Part shown: positions 23,709 to 34,975 of the stretch, in pieces
How positions within the stretch are numbered: position 1 is the first letter of the stretch
Layout of the letters: each line of letters starts with the position of its first letter
Assembly: GCA_039654915.1 (NCBI GenBank)
Contig: CM077597.1
Location: forward strand, 28,866,001 to 28,930,000
From: Aquilaria yunnanensis
Lineage: Eukaryota > Streptophyta > Magnoliopsida > Malvales > Thymelaeaceae
DNA length: 64,000 nucleotides
Direction: 5' to 3'
Program-made: the position numbers and the translations under genes
Notes under the pieces: model-generated
What the model was told of the DNA's origin: nothing
The model's input: the letters and a program-made list of their open reading frames with translations, nothing else
Databases searched by the model: none

Positions 23709-25265
23709 GGATAAAATTATTAGAAATTTGGTTAGGTCTGCTTCAAAGAAAAAAGAAGAATAGGAAACTATGTGGAATAGAAAAATAAAGAACTCATAAG
23801 CAATACTCATTCAGGATGTTGAGAAAAAAATTAGGAAATTGGAATATTCCTAAAATGGATAAATGGAATGTTTATCAAAATGAAACTTTTGATTTTAGAA
23901 TGACTTATGCTATTAAAACAGTAGAAAAAAACTATTCCAATTATGGAAAAAGATCATAAATTCGAACTGTTTTCAAAATACATTATTAAAGATCATCTAG
24001 AAAATCATTATAACTATTTGCATGTAGGATTGGTGCAAATTGCTTTAAAACCTTTAACAATAAATGGTGTGAACACATCTGTGATAATTGCCTTAAGAGA
24101 TTATAGACATAACAAGTTTTCTAATTCTTTGTTAGGCATTGTTAAATCAAGTTTGTGTGATAGACCAATTCATTTCAATTGCCATCCAAACTTTACTGTT
24201 TCCTTAAAAGATCCTTATATCATGAAAGTATTAACTGCTAATATCATGACATCTAGTTTTGATATGTTTGAAGGATGCCAGAATATTGCTTTGGTTTATA
24301 GAATTTATTACAAGGTCATCACAACACAAATTGAGTCTAAGGCTTTAGAATTTGATACTCGAAGAGAAACTTTGTTGCTAAAAGCTAACACAAAAAAAAA
24401 AGTAATGTTGTTATTCCAAAACCAATAAAAGGGAGAGATATTAAGCTCCCAAAAAATGGATTTTTCAAAATGAAAAGCCAATTAAAATTTTAACACCCCA
24501 AGAATTAGAAAGAATAATTGAATATGAAAATGGAGAAGAGGAAATTAGACTCAGTAAATATAGAATAACAAAAATTGATTTTTCAAAATTGGAACAAAAA
24601 AGGCTCCCTTCAAGAATCGCTTATAAGCCTTATAAACCTTCTAGAGCTTCATGTTCTTATGTTCCAGAATCTGAACATGAAAAACTTGTAGGAGGAGTTA
24701 GGGAATCTACAAAACAAGTTTCACATTCTGTTTATAGAATAGATTCAATTGTCTTAGAAAAGGGCCATAAATTAGGACAGCAAGAAGAAAAAGTGAAAAT
24801 TGTATCAATAGGACCCGTAAATCCTAGTTTTTTAGACTTCTAGTTAAATGTTCTGTCATAATCATTTAAGTTTGATCCTCAAAGCTTGAATATAGATTTT
24901 TGGTCAGGAAAGAATGAAATTAAAAGAAAGTGGTTTTATGATACTTATACCAAGGAACATAGAAAAGAAATTAAGCACCTCTAGTATAAAAGAATAATAA
25001 GAACTAAAAAGAGTTTAAAATTCTTTGAATGGCTTATTCCAGCCATAGTACTGGATGAAGAAACTACTATCGATCTTTTACAAGAAACTTAGTCTACCTA
25101 TAAAACTAAAGATGGAAAAGAAATTACTTCCCCACACCCACCTAATACTACGGTAATATTGGGAGAAAAAACCAAAACATCGGCTTCACCCTTTAAAATT
25201 TTTTATGAAGTTCTAGAAAATGCTAAGAAATCTATTGATAAGAAAATCTCCAAAATGTCATAGAA
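23709..25265 (+). pseudogene. Pararetroviral polyprotein N-terminus and movement protein region (broken)
   Basis: A putative start at 23,709 gives a basic leader that soon meets stops. A frame at 23,819 then runs to about 23,970 and passes by frameshift into an open stretch at 23,943-24,428. The open stretch (161 codons) has the conserved core of the caulimovirid cell-to-cell movement protein, a 30K-superfamily member that modifies plasmodesmata: HVGLVQIALKPL, GVNTSVIIALRD, LLGIVKSSLCD and ALVYRIYYKV. Another frame continues at 24,589-25,262 with stops at 24,841 and beyond; it is basic and probably links to the coat protein. It cannot be expressed as one protein. Confidence 0.8.
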
Positions 25266-26730
25266 CAGAATAATGATACAAATCTTTATCTATAATCCCT
25301 AGGTAAACAAATGAATAGAATTGAAACATCTTTAGATAAACAAATATTTGGTCTTACAAAAGCTTCTGTCTACAAACTAGAACTTTTGCCAAAAACAATG
25401 AAATCTCCAATAAGTTTTCCTAAAAAAATTCTAGAATTCAAATGAAAACCAAATGATAGAATTATTGATTTAGCTGATCAAATAGCTAAATTGACAATTA
25501 AATCGAATGAACCAAAAGAATCTACAGACAAAAAACAAAAAGGCCTTTAGATTAATGTCATTGGGGAGACTACTAATATTCAAGAAATAATTGATTCTTG
25601 CCCTTTAGGACCAGAGTCCTTAGAATTAAATAGAATTCTTTCTGAATGGGGCAAAGGTGGTCCAATAAGAAGAAATTTTAACACTTGGAAATGGAACATA
25701 TCTTATCGTTATGCCCAAACAAAGCCATCACCAGTAGATATAAGGTTAGACAATGAATTTAATTATGCTTTTGCTTAATATAAAGGAAATTAAATTAGAG
25801 AATGGAACATTGACGGTTTATCAGAATATCATATAGTAAACACTACCCAACACTTCATTATGTATAGAATAGTCGCTAGAAAAGAAATTGATAATTCAGA
25901 CCTAGAAATTGCAAAAATGATAATAACCGGTTTCACAGGCTAGTTAGAGAATTGGTGGGATAAGTGTCTAACTGAACAAGGTAGGAAAAAATAAAGAATG
26001 TAAGAAAAATCTTTACGGTTCAACATGGTGGTCAGTTAATCCAAACAAGTGAACCAGACATTGTAAATATATTACAATGCACAATTTACTCAAATTTTAT
26101 AGGAGACACAGCAAGCAAAGAAAGTAGAAATGTTGACTTACTATTAAATCTGTGATGCAGAACTTTATCAGATTTAGAATGGTATAAAGATAATTTTCTT
26201 ACTAAAGTTTATGAAAGAGGATACTGTAGATCTGTGATTTGAAAAGAAAAATTCATAAAAGGATTACTTAAACATTTTGGCCAATTAGTTATTGATCATA
26301 TTAAAGAAAAAAACAAATGTCATCAACCTAATTCAGAAAACTATACTTATGGTCAAATCATAGGAAAATTTAAAGAATTTGGTCTAAAAATGTGACACGA
26401 AATGAAATGGAAAAAAACATGTGAAAAGATAAAGGTTAGCAGGAAAAAAAGAAATGGGAAAGTTTTGCTCTCAATTTGGTTATGACATTCTTGAGCCACA
26501 TATAGAATATGAACCTAAAAAATAGAAGAAACATAAAACCTATAGAAAATATAGGAGAAAATTTTTTGAAAGGTTAGAAGAAAAACCAGACTCATCTAAG
26601 AAGTATAAAAGAAGAAGATTTAAATCTAAAAAAAGATCAGAAGCTTTGTTGGCAATGTGGTAAACTAGGACATTATGCTAATAAATGCAACACAAGATAA
26701 AAAATAAACTGTTTAGAAATAGATGAAGGT
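25266..26730 (+). pseudogene. Pararetroviral coat protein region with CCHC zinc knuckle (broken)
   Basis: Fragments in two or three frames make up the capsid region. Recognisable pieces are LENWWDKCL near 25,947, then QCTIYSNFIGD, DLLLNL and DLEWYKDNFLTKVYERGY at about 26,075-26,225, a Lys-rich stretch, and a zinc knuckle C-X2-C-X4-H-X4-C at 26,647-26,688 (CWQCGKLGHYANKC). The knuckle packages nucleic acid in this family, and its cysteines and histidine are all present. There are numerous stops and at least two frame changes. Confidence 0.75.
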
Positions 26731-27225
26731 TTGAAGAAAAATTTAATGCAAATCATGCTAAATAACGAAAGTGAACCTGAAGAAGTCTCGAGAGAATCAA
26801 CTTCTGAAAGCTCTGAAGCAATAAATGAAATTTGTCTTTCCGATAGTTTAGAATCTAAATCAGATGATTGTGGTTCAAACTATGGTTGTGATTCTTTCCA
26901 ATTACAAAATTCATTTGATAGCCTCCAGCGGAATGAAATCCAAGTTAATGTCCTCACTGAAGAAGATGAAAAAATTTTAGAATTTGCAAGAGAGATTGAT
27001 GATATAGAGTTAAGAAAAGAAATTTTGTTAAAACACCTTGATAAAGCAAAAAACCAAGAGAATCAAACAAATCAAGGTAAAAGAAATTTTAAGAAAAAAG
27101 TTGATATCCAAGAAATAACTAAGCCACCAGTCTATAGCTTAAATGAAATCCTGAAAAGAATAGACAAGTCACATAAGAGTCAAAAGAAACCAACAATAGC
27201 AGAATTAAAAGGGAAAATATTATAA
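26731..27225 (+). pseudogene. Acidic linker between coat and protease regions of pararetroviral polyprotein
   Basis: An unbroken stretch of 164 codons, rich in Glu, Ser and Asp in its first half (ESEPEEVSRESTSESSEA) and Lys-rich in its second half. It lies directly after the zinc knuckle. Acidic segments are common at the coat protein C-terminus in Caulimoviridae. It has no known domain and no start of its own; it is part of the broken polyprotein. Confidence 0.6.
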
Positions 27226-27399
27226 GTGCAAATGGAAATAAAATCTCTCAAAAATAGGATTGAGATTTTAAAACTCCATAATTTTAAGGATATTCCCAAG
27301 ACTTCCTAGAAAATGATCTAGTCATGGAAGAAATGGAAGAATTTAGCTTTAAAACAAAACATAAATAAATAGGAAAAAATATTGCTTAAATATGCCAAG

Positions 27400-27880
27400 A
27401 AAATAAAGCCTTTGAAATAAAAATTTCCCAAGAAAAACCTTTGCAAATTAATAAAGTCCATTCTATGCCAAATCAAAGATTCACCAGCAGAATGACTTTA
27501 TTAATAGAGAACCAATTCAAATTAATAGCAATTGTCTTAGTTGATTCGGGAGCTGATAAAAACTGTATTAAGGAAGGAATTGTCCCTTATCAATATCTTG
27601 ATATATAATTTGGAGCAATTATTGCTACTAACAAAGAAACAATACCAATAAGATTTAAGCTGATAAATGTTGCTGTGTGTAATGAAGATATCTGTATCAA
27701 GCAGCACTTCACAATTTTAAAAATTAATCAAGAAATAATTTTAGAAACTCCATTCTTGGCCACAATAATGCCTTTTAAGGTAAGTATGAATGGAATTTTG
27801 ACCAAGAAGTTTGGAAAGAAAATCACTTTTGAATTTACTGAACCACCTAGAAGATCGTTACTAGAAGAACTCAGCATAAA
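27400..27880 (+). pseudogene. Pararetroviral aspartic protease region
   Basis: The active-site motif D-S-G-A-D is at 27,543-27,557, preceded by hydrophobic IAIVLV as in retropepsin-type proteases (the family motif is D-[ST]-G-A). The flap and C-terminal part run in an open frame from 27,675 (LETPFLATIMPF). A TAA at 27,606-27,608 interrupts the domain. In the family this enzyme cuts the polyprotein. Confidence 0.8.
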
Positions 27881-28640
27881 TTTGGGAAGAAAACAAAATG
27901 TTCTTATGTGTTTACAAGAGGCAGTAAAACACAATAATATTGAAGAAAAATTAGAAGACCAAGAGCAAAAACAAAGAATAGAACATTTCAAAGAAAGTCT
28001 AGCCAAAAGGGTTTGTACTAATATCCCTAATTCTTTTTGGCAAAGAATGAAACACATATGGATTAGGTACCCAATACCTAATAAGAAAGATTTGTTATCA
28101 AGACTTCATAATGCCGTAAAATTTTTAAAATTTGATATGAAGTTAGGATACTAGCAAATCCAAATTGCCAAAGAAGATAAGTATAAAACAGGATTCAATG
28201 TTCCACTTGGCCACTATGAATGGAATGTTATGCCTTTTGGTTGAAAAATGCCCCGTCAGAATTTCAGAAAATTATGAATGAAATCTTTAATCCTTATAAC
28301 TCTTTTGCTATTGTTTCCATTAATGATGTGCTTGTGTTTTCTCAATCAATCGATCAACATTGGAAGCACTTGAATAAGTTTGTAAAAATAGTAGAAGATG
28401 CAGGATTAGTTGTACCAGCAAAAAAGATGGAATTGTTCCAAACTAAAATCAAATTTTTAGGACGTATGATTCACAAAGAAACAATTAAACCCATTGATAG
28501 ATTAATAAGTTTTGTTGATAAATTCCCTAATAAAATAAAGGACAAGAAATAGTTGCAAAGATTTTTGGGCAGTTCAAATTATGTTCCAGATTTTTATAAA
28601 GATCTTGCCAAGAATTGTGAACCTTTGTTTGATAGCCTTT
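27880..28640 (+). pseudogene. Pararetroviral reverse transcriptase region, catalytic motif altered
   Basis: The fingers and palm are recognisable: RYPIPNKKDLL, FDMKLGY (motif A, near 28,130), YKTGFNVPLGHYEWNVMPFG, NAPSEFQKIMNEIF, and thumb-proximal KIKFLGRMI. Damage includes a stop just after motif A (28,153-28,155) and a frameshift near 28,240 inside the MPFG segment. The catalytic Y-[IV]-D-D position reads S-I-N-D at 28,316-28,327, so both the Tyr and the first Asp are lost. The product would convert pregenomic RNA to DNA; this copy cannot. Confidence 0.85.
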
Positions 28641-29212
28641 AAAAGAATCCTCCTAATTGGAGTCTAGAACAAACTAAAGTAGTCCAAATGGTCAAAAGAA
28701 GAATAAAAGAAATTTCTTGTGTAAATATTTCCAATCCTGAAGATTTTAAAATTGTTGAAACAGATGCTAGTGATATTGGCTATGGTGGAATATTAAAACA
28801 GAAAACTAATGACAAAGTACAATTAGTAAGATTTACTTCAGGAGTTTGGAATCAAGCTCAATAGAATTATGCTACCATTAAAAAGGAAATTCTTCTGATT
28901 GTTCTTTTTCTGTTGCAAAATTTGAGGAATTTTCCTCCTCAACAAGAAATTTTTATTCAGAGTTGATTGTAAAACAATTAAATAAGTATTTTTGCTCGAT
29001 GGCAAGCCATTTTATCTGCTTTTGATTTTGATATTGAATATATTGCAGGAGAAACAAACTCTCTTCTTGATTTCTTGACTAGAGAATTTTTGCAGGAAAG
29101 AGAAGATGACAAAGAATTTAAACCAAAAAAACAAAGCTGTTTTCGGTCAAGAATACGAAGAGGAAATGATGGAAGTAGAAGCATGTCTAAAGATGGACAC
29201 AGAACTAACTAG
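28641..29212 (+). pseudogene. Pararetroviral RNase H region and polyprotein end
   Basis: The RNase H domain starts near 28,680. The first catalytic Asp lies in IVETDASDIGYGGIL (Asp codon 28,763-28,765), followed by YATIKKEIL and, nearer the end, AFDFDIEYIAGETNSLLDFLTR. Stops occur at 28,641, 28,862 and near 28,965, with a frame change near 28,960. The frame ends with TAG at 29,210-29,212, overlapping the start of the second ORF by 47 bases. Confidence 0.8.
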
Positions 29213-30359
29213 AACTCTTCTAGCTTAACATCATTAGCCTCTAGAAATCCCTAAGAAGGAAGAAAAATCTCTCAAAGAATTGACTCATAAAAAGATAAAA
29301 TAAAAAAGAAAACCCTCAAAGAAAAAAGAAATTTCCCTTTACAGTTTGGGTATACCAAATGTATTCTAGGAAATAGAAAGGAAATGTTCAATTTCCCCAG
29401 AAGATAATGACTTCAAATGTCTTTCAGTTATTAAACTGGCAAAAAAATATTGACCTGACCATCAGAATCATCAGTGGCAACTTCAGCCACTCAAGAAACC
29501 TCCATTCTTTGAGTCAATTCTCCAAGAAACTTGTTTTGTTGAAATTGAACATAAACCTAGAAGAACTAAGATCACTGTTAAAAATAATGATGGAGGATCT
29601 CAAGAAAAATTTATTAAAAAATTGGAAATTTCCTCATTTAAGATTTTAAAAGTCTAGACCATTGAAGAATGAGGAGGTCCATCTAGAAGAAGAAGAATCT
29701 TGACCAAAGGAAAATATGAAAACACATTATTTTCCTATTGGGACTATATTGAAGCTTGGGATGAAGTCTTCCATATCTAGAATAGAGATCATCAACATTC
29801 ATGGATGGTCCTATTCAAAACTAAGCAAAGGAGGTTCCCGAACTAGTTGTATAATTGGTACTTTAGAAAGGGTTTGTTAAGAGACTTTTTCCTAAAACAA
29901 GTGATGAAATCCTTTGAAGGATTTTGCATGTTCCAAAATCAATTCCTTAAGAAAGACCAGAAAATACCATTCCCAGACTTCTTCTTTGTGGTTATGAACC
30001 ACATCCCATGGATTCTCCAATGGCATTATGAAAAGCAATAAATGGATTATGACACTCATTTTACTCCTTGCCTAGAATGAATTTGGGAAGTTAAATGGTG
30101 GGAACAATGCTTGATTAATGAATATTTTCCCGAGAATATCAGATTTAATAAATTCAATATAATTGATTAAGAAGAAAATCCTGATGAAGATTTCCTGGAA
30201 GTCAAGCTTAATAAATTTTATCAAAGAGGGCAATTCAGAGATAGTCAAATTCCTATCTCAGCAATGAAGGAAAGAATCCTAAAATCAACTCAAAAGCAGT
30301 TGATCCAGAAGGAGAGCATTGGATCCTCTTCCAGCAAAGGTGACTCAGCAGAGTCCTAA
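29166..30359 (+). pseudogene. Second pararetroviral ORF (function unknown), stops but no frameshift
   Basis: From ATG 29,166 one frame can be followed for 397 codons to TAA 30,357-30,359. I count twelve internal stops and no frameshift. It overlaps the polyprotein end by 47 bases in another frame, the arrangement of a downstream ORF 2 in florendoviruses. The start is acidic, the middle basic (KRKPSKKKE; RRRRILTKGKYE), and the C-terminal third has Trp/Phe-rich pieces (FSYWDYIEAWDEVF; NWYFRKGLLRDFFLKQ; HIPWILQWHYEKQ). It ends in a Ser-rich tail. No domain is recognised. Most stops are one transition from Gln, Arg or Trp codons, in keeping with methylation-driven decay. Confidence 0.7.
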
Positions 30360-31165
30360 TAGAAGTGTCAGTAGAAGCAGACAAAGAAGCAACCAGCCAG
30401 CTGTCAAGAATAGTATTCCCCACTATTAGAAATAATGGAGCACTAATCGGCTATAATGGAGAGTGGTCCCAGACTTTCCTTTCTTCTAATTGGTAGAAGC
30501 CAGCTAGCTTTATCACCAAGGCTCCAAGATTCTGCCTATTTAGAGATGCCTTCTACCTTAGTTCCAGTATACAAAAAACAATCGCTCTTTCTCTCTCTCT
30601 AGTCCATGCGTTAGACAATATTTCTTCCACCAGAATTTAAGTTGTATGCTTTAGTGTTTAAGTGGGGTGCCTGTACCTATACACTAAGAGTGTGGATCTT
30701 GTTGAAGCTTGGCTTTCTCCTTCAACAGTATAAGCTTGTAATCATTCTAGTGTTCCTTGTTGTTGTGTGGTAAACTACTCCGTCCATCTCATAAATTTTG
30801 ATACATTTGACTTTTTGTTGTATTTTGACTCAATTTTATTCATATTATTGTTTGTTAGAAAAAATAAAAAAAATAACTTTAGAAACTACATATCTTGAAT
30901 TATCATTCATATACAAAGATTTTTTATTTATATATTAGAATATTGAAAATAAAAAATTAGAGATTAATTGCCAAAAATAAATGGAGCAAAACTTTTGGGA
31001 TGGAGGGAGTAGTTTTTACTAGTTATTTGTACGTTTATATTCTCTGTTAATAAAGCATAAGTATGAAGTTTTAATATGTATCCCCGCTTTGCCTAATTAA
31101 GTTATAACATTCTGAATTTTGAATTTTGTTAGCTTGTTTGCCTTTAAGTAATACCAGGGCAAGTT
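30360..31165 (+). other. Pararetroviral intergenic region with poly(A) signal, split by a MITE
   Basis: Noncoding sequence between the second ORF and the primer site. It holds a TC-rich stretch (CTCTTTCTCTCTCTCT, about 30,583-30,599), a Stowaway-type MITE (30,776-31,011) and AATAAA at 31,049-31,054. In this virus family the region carries the promoter and pregenomic RNA poly(A) signal; I could not single out a TATA box with confidence. Confidence 0.55.
30776..31011. mobile_element. Stowaway-type MITE inside the pararetrovirus
   Basis: The 236 bases begin TACTCCGTCCATCTCATAAA and end TTTGGGATGGAGGGAGTA. The ends are inverted copies of each other and match the Stowaway terminal pattern CTCCCTCCGTCCCA with TA on both sides as target duplication. 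The interior is AT-rich and noncoding. It would have been mobilised by a mariner-type transposase encoded elsewhere. It must have inserted after the virus integrated or into its endogenous copy. Confidence 0.85.
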
Positions 31166-31177
31166 TGGTATCAAAGC
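31166..31177 (+). other. Primer-binding-site-like sequence for initiator tRNA-Met (pararetrovirus)
   Basis: TGGTATCAAAGC differs by one base from the TGGTATCAGAGC complement of plant initiator tRNA-Met, the primer used by Caulimoviridae. Its place, about 0.8 kb after the last ORF and past the poly(A) signal, suits the start point of a circular viral genome. Confidence 0.65.
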
Positions 31178-32160
31178 GAAGTTAAAAACAAATTGTATGT
31201 TTTTAAAAGAAATGTCCTTCCTGGTAAAATTTTAGAAAATCCGAGAAAAGAAGAAAAGCGATGGTACAGGTACAGGTGCTGTATCGAAGAAAAGTCCATT
31301 TGCTTAGATACTTCCTATGTAGGATCACAGCTAATAGGTTTGATTGCTCTTATTAAACCATAAAAAACTAACCGCCATAGCTGTATTGTAAATATAATAA
31401 CATTGATTTTGGAATGGAAACTTGAAAAAATCATGCTATTTAAAACTAATTTAATTATATGTTAAAGAATTTTATATTAAACATATATGAAATAAATTTT
31501 AATATATAATTAATACATGAATAAGGGCGAACTTTAGGGCACCGGGGTCCACAGCACCAGCCCCACAAGTAGCCCAGCCGGCCAGTGGGAGGCTACTAAT
31601 GCGCATACATAAACAAGTTTCGATCAAGTATAAAGTTCGAAATTAATTTAGTTAATGTTTGTATACTTTCTTCTCTCGTGCTTTAAAAGACCTTCAACTG
31701 TACGAGCTGCTTAAGAGGGAAAAGTAAAATTTGAAATAAGCTGTCTAAATAAGTAAATGTGACAAATTTCCTAGGGCATAAGAAATAAAAAAACTGACAA
31801 ACATTTTACGATAGCGGAAATATTATTTATTTTCCATCTGTTTTATTTCTTGTACAATTTTTTTTCCATTAAAATCTTTAATGTATAAAAAAATGAAAAA
31901 ATCTTATTCATTTGTAAATTGGCCAATAATACTGAAATTTTTTATTGTGAATTGGGCTAACCACGTTGTCTTCTAGCCCTAGATAATCTAACCCCAGCAA
32001 AAAACTAATCACGTTCTATCTTCCTTCCAGCAACAGTGCCAGCACCTTTCATGTGCGCGTGAATTGCAAACAAAATAAAAAATAAAGAGAGACTTGCTGA
32101 CTTGGTAGCTGCACAAATAAAACAAGTGGACCGACTTTTAGCCTTCTACTTGGTTGATAA
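31178..32160. other. No gene recognised; may start with viral leader sequence
   Basis: Bases 31,178 to about 31,340 could be leader from the redundant end of the endogenous virus, but no upstream copy exists in the window for comparison. The rest is AT-rich, with a short GC-rich patch near 31,535-31,590. No protein or RNA gene is seen. Confidence 0.35.
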
Positions 32161-32164
32161 ATAA

Positions 32165-32525
32165 TGAGAATGAAAACATGTTCTCCCCACAACTCACGTC
32201 ATGTTTTCACTTAATTATATGTATGATTTTCTAAACTTAAAATAACTTGTTGTACTTTCTATATATCATTTTCACAAATTTTTAATGGACAATTAGTTTA
32301 AGAATTTAGAATGAAGAATTGAAAAGGCCCCTAACTCTAATTCAAAAATATTTTCTCACTACAAAGATAAGCGAACACCAATCAAAGAAAAGAGAAAAGG
32401 TGATATGATGCTAGATCAAGTACTATTCATCTTAATAAGGAGAAAGGGGATCCAAAATGAAATGGTTTTGAAGATTGATTTGATGAAAAGATATTAGAGA
32501 CTTTATGAAATATATTTAACGTTTA
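32165..32525 (+). repeat. Dispersed repeat, uninterrupted copy
   Basis: The left part (to about 32,320; TTCACTTAATTA, CAATTAGTTTAAGAATTTAGA, GAATTGAAAAG) matches 35,752-35,932. The right part (from about 32,480; GATGAAAAGATATTA and GACTTTATGAAATATAT) matches 40,070-40,127. This copy shows what the second copy looked like before the 35,933-40,030 insertion. The element class is unknown; it is small, AT-rich and noncoding, and exact ends were not fixed. Confidence 0.65.
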
Positions 32526-33400
32526 TCATGAAATAATTGACATTGAATAAAAGCTGCTTACTAGTTGCATCCTGTCTCTATATCTGTCAATTTTTTTATT
32601 TGCATTTGGCTTCTGTCTACTCTTTTATAAAACTATCATGATATCCACAGCATTTGGTACGATGCTTGAGACCCTTTGAGACAGCTACCCCTGGAACCAC
32701 AAATAGAGTTTGTGGGCCCGAAAATTATGTGTTTAGGGAAAACCTCTAGATGCATAAGCCAATAACGTCTTCGGCGAAGAGTATTGCTTAAAGGAAGCTT
32801 AAGCCTGGTAGATAAAGTGTACATTTTCCAGTATCAAAGAGGCTACAAACAGGCCGTAGGTCATGCATGTCATAGGAGGAAACGTCCCTTGTTACATGAT
32901 TGGATTCATGATCATTGGAATCCTTCCTTCACATGTTCCAAGCTTTACTAATGGTAAACGCATAAAGGAAAAAGCCCATGAGCAACGCTTGAATTCACTT
33001 CTCTATGTCAGGCTCATGAGTGGCTTTTCAATAGGCGTGCATAATTAGCAATCCGAAGCTTGATAGGTTATTAATCAGGCCCCCAAACCAAAATGAAGGG
33101 GACCCGAAGGTGAAGGGACACTTTTGGTGCGGCTCATACATCACACCTTAGGATAAGCCTATGGTACAACTCCTAAAGTGAATGCCTTATCAATGCCCTA
33201 AAACTGTTTCCAGGTTCCGCTTCCCATTTTGTTGACAACTTCCCCTTCTGCAAGAATCCCCTTTACATTCTAGCACTATCCTTGGATTCATGCCTTGCAA
33301 GCACAAGTCATCAAGGAGCTTCCAACCTTTTTACTCAAGGTAAAAGCTCATCCCCCCAATGGTCTTCTAACAGTTTCTGACACAGCCCCTCAGGTAAACC
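32526..33400. other. Moderately GC-richer noncoding stretch
   Basis: Base composition is less AT-rich than its neighbours between about 32,640 and 33,340, and short ORFs exist on both strands (plus 32,863-33,048). None resembles a known protein. It could be a decayed gene or repeat; I cannot identify it. Confidence 0.3.
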
Positions 33401-34960
33401 TAGTGCCATATACCACTCATTAAATATCTTACTTGACCTTACTAATTCAACTCTAATTAAGACATTGAAACTAGGGATTTACAAGCTTATGTTGTTCAAT
33501 TAGCTTTCCACTAGGTGGGCAATAACAACTTCTATGTTTTTTTCTAAATTTCATCATGCTAGATGTGGTCCCAAGGTAATCCCTTTTTAACACCTAAAAA
33601 GCTTCCTTAACTAACAATTGATATTTCTTCACATTCAAAATTGGCATCTGGTAGATAGAATGTCATTGCCCGACATACAACTATCCTTAAACAAGCCTTA
33701 AACAAAAACAAAACATGCAATTTTTGTGGTTAAACAAACTTAGAGTCACTATACTACATAAAAGGGCTAGAACAATAAGCTAATAATACTAGCAAATATG
33801 GTCATGTAACCTAACCTAAATCCTACGAACCCAATAACTGCCCAGAAGGCTAGCTAACATATTCATGACTAGAAAAGTGAGCTTTGTGAACCTTTACTCA
33901 TAACCAAACTTTGTTTGAACTCTAAGTCAAACCTTAGTTCAAAATAGCTGATGGAACAATAAAAGTTTAAATAGCAGACAAATGGAGTTTAACCTAATTA
34001 ACTCTTAAGACCATGTCTAACCTAAATTAGACTTGCATTAAGTTCGTAGAAACTAGGTAGGACTTGACAACTCCTTGTTTGAGCTTAATTCCTTATTTTT
34101 CAAAAAGTAGATAATAGGCCAAATTGAGTTCAATTACAAGTAGTAGTGTAGAAAAGGTAACATAAGCTAGTAATAGTCCTCATTGGCCTTCTAGAAGGAT
34201 AACACTTACTCTTATTAGTCTAGTTGAGGCTCATTCACAGTTAATTAAAAGTCCAACCTGGACCAAATAGAGAACTGACTAGGTATGCTTTAATACTGGT
34301 GAATCCAAAACTAGGCTTAACAAGTGCCAAATTTAGATTATGCACAAAACCAACACATTTTTTAAAATATCTACCATACAAGAACTACAAGCCACAAACA
34401 CAAAAATTTTATAATCTCAACATTACAAGTTGCATATAAAGAAGACTAGCATATATAGAATCCTAGCCATGCAACCCCCAGCAATTTAGCATTCTTTATA
34501 AACCACAGCACAATGGCAAAAAACACTTTACTTCATGCTCACAAGATTAATCTAAAATGAACCATAAGTAAAGTCTCATACCTGCTAAGTACATTACACA
34601 TATATAGAATAGGCATGTTAATCACTAACACTCAACCATTTCCCCTAAAACAAGCAAATAGAGGTGAATGAGTTTGTAAAAGTTAGTAAGCGTCCAATAG
34701 TTAAGGGCTCCATATGTTACAATTTTACCCCAAAATTATAACTAGGTTAAGGCAACCCTTTTGACCAATATAGCTCTTTTGCAACCGAAGAGCTACTTAA
34801 ACCCAATTCCAGCCACTTCTTACTTAATTGCCACACGAGCAATACACAAAACTACTAACTACTCAGAATAGCTAAATAATCATACCTCAAGCATTTAATA
34901 AGCCAATTGATACATAAATACCTTTCAATTAACAGCTTGAGAAGTGGCATAAGGGTGACA
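33400..34960 (-). repeat. Probable LTR of minus-strand chromovirus-like element
   Basis: On the minus strand the integrase remnant (35,340-34,976) runs into a polypurine tract AAGGGGGTAGACT and then TGTCACCCTTATGCC, a plausible LTR start at 34,960. Sequence below 34,960 is noncoding and shares phrases with the stretch below 43,454, for instance near 34,240 and 43,345 (TTCAATTAAAAG-type). The far end of the LTR was not found; 33,400 is only where resemblance fades. Confidence 0.45.
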
Positions 34961-34975
34961 AGTCTACCCCCTTAA

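Larger units (their letters stand above)
23709..31177 (+). mobile_element. Endogenous pararetrovirus (Caulimoviridae, Florendovirus-like), degenerate
   Basis: About 7.5 kb on the plus strand has the caulimovirid order: movement protein, coat protein with CCHC knuckle, aspartic protease, reverse transcriptase, RNase H, then a second frame, an intergenic region and a tRNA-Met-type primer site. There is no integrase and no LTR, which separates it from Gypsy elements. One long polyprotein frame followed by an overlapping second ORF of about 400 codons fits Florendovirus better than the single-ORF petuviruses; this is inference from layout. Stops, frameshifts and a lost RT catalytic residue show that it is inactive. 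Only one genome length is present. Bases 31,178-31,340 after the primer site may be the leader of a redundant end. Confidence 0.85.

Noticed and set aside
27728..28057. Minus-strand ORF of 109 codons
   Set aside because: Shadow of the viral protease-RT coding region on the opposite strand.
29407..29649. Plus-strand ORF of 80 codons
   Set aside because: Out-of-frame shadow of the second viral ORF (29,166-30,359).
32863..33048. Possible organelle-derived or host gene fragment
   Set aside because: Base composition is suggestive, but neither strand gives a protein I recognise.
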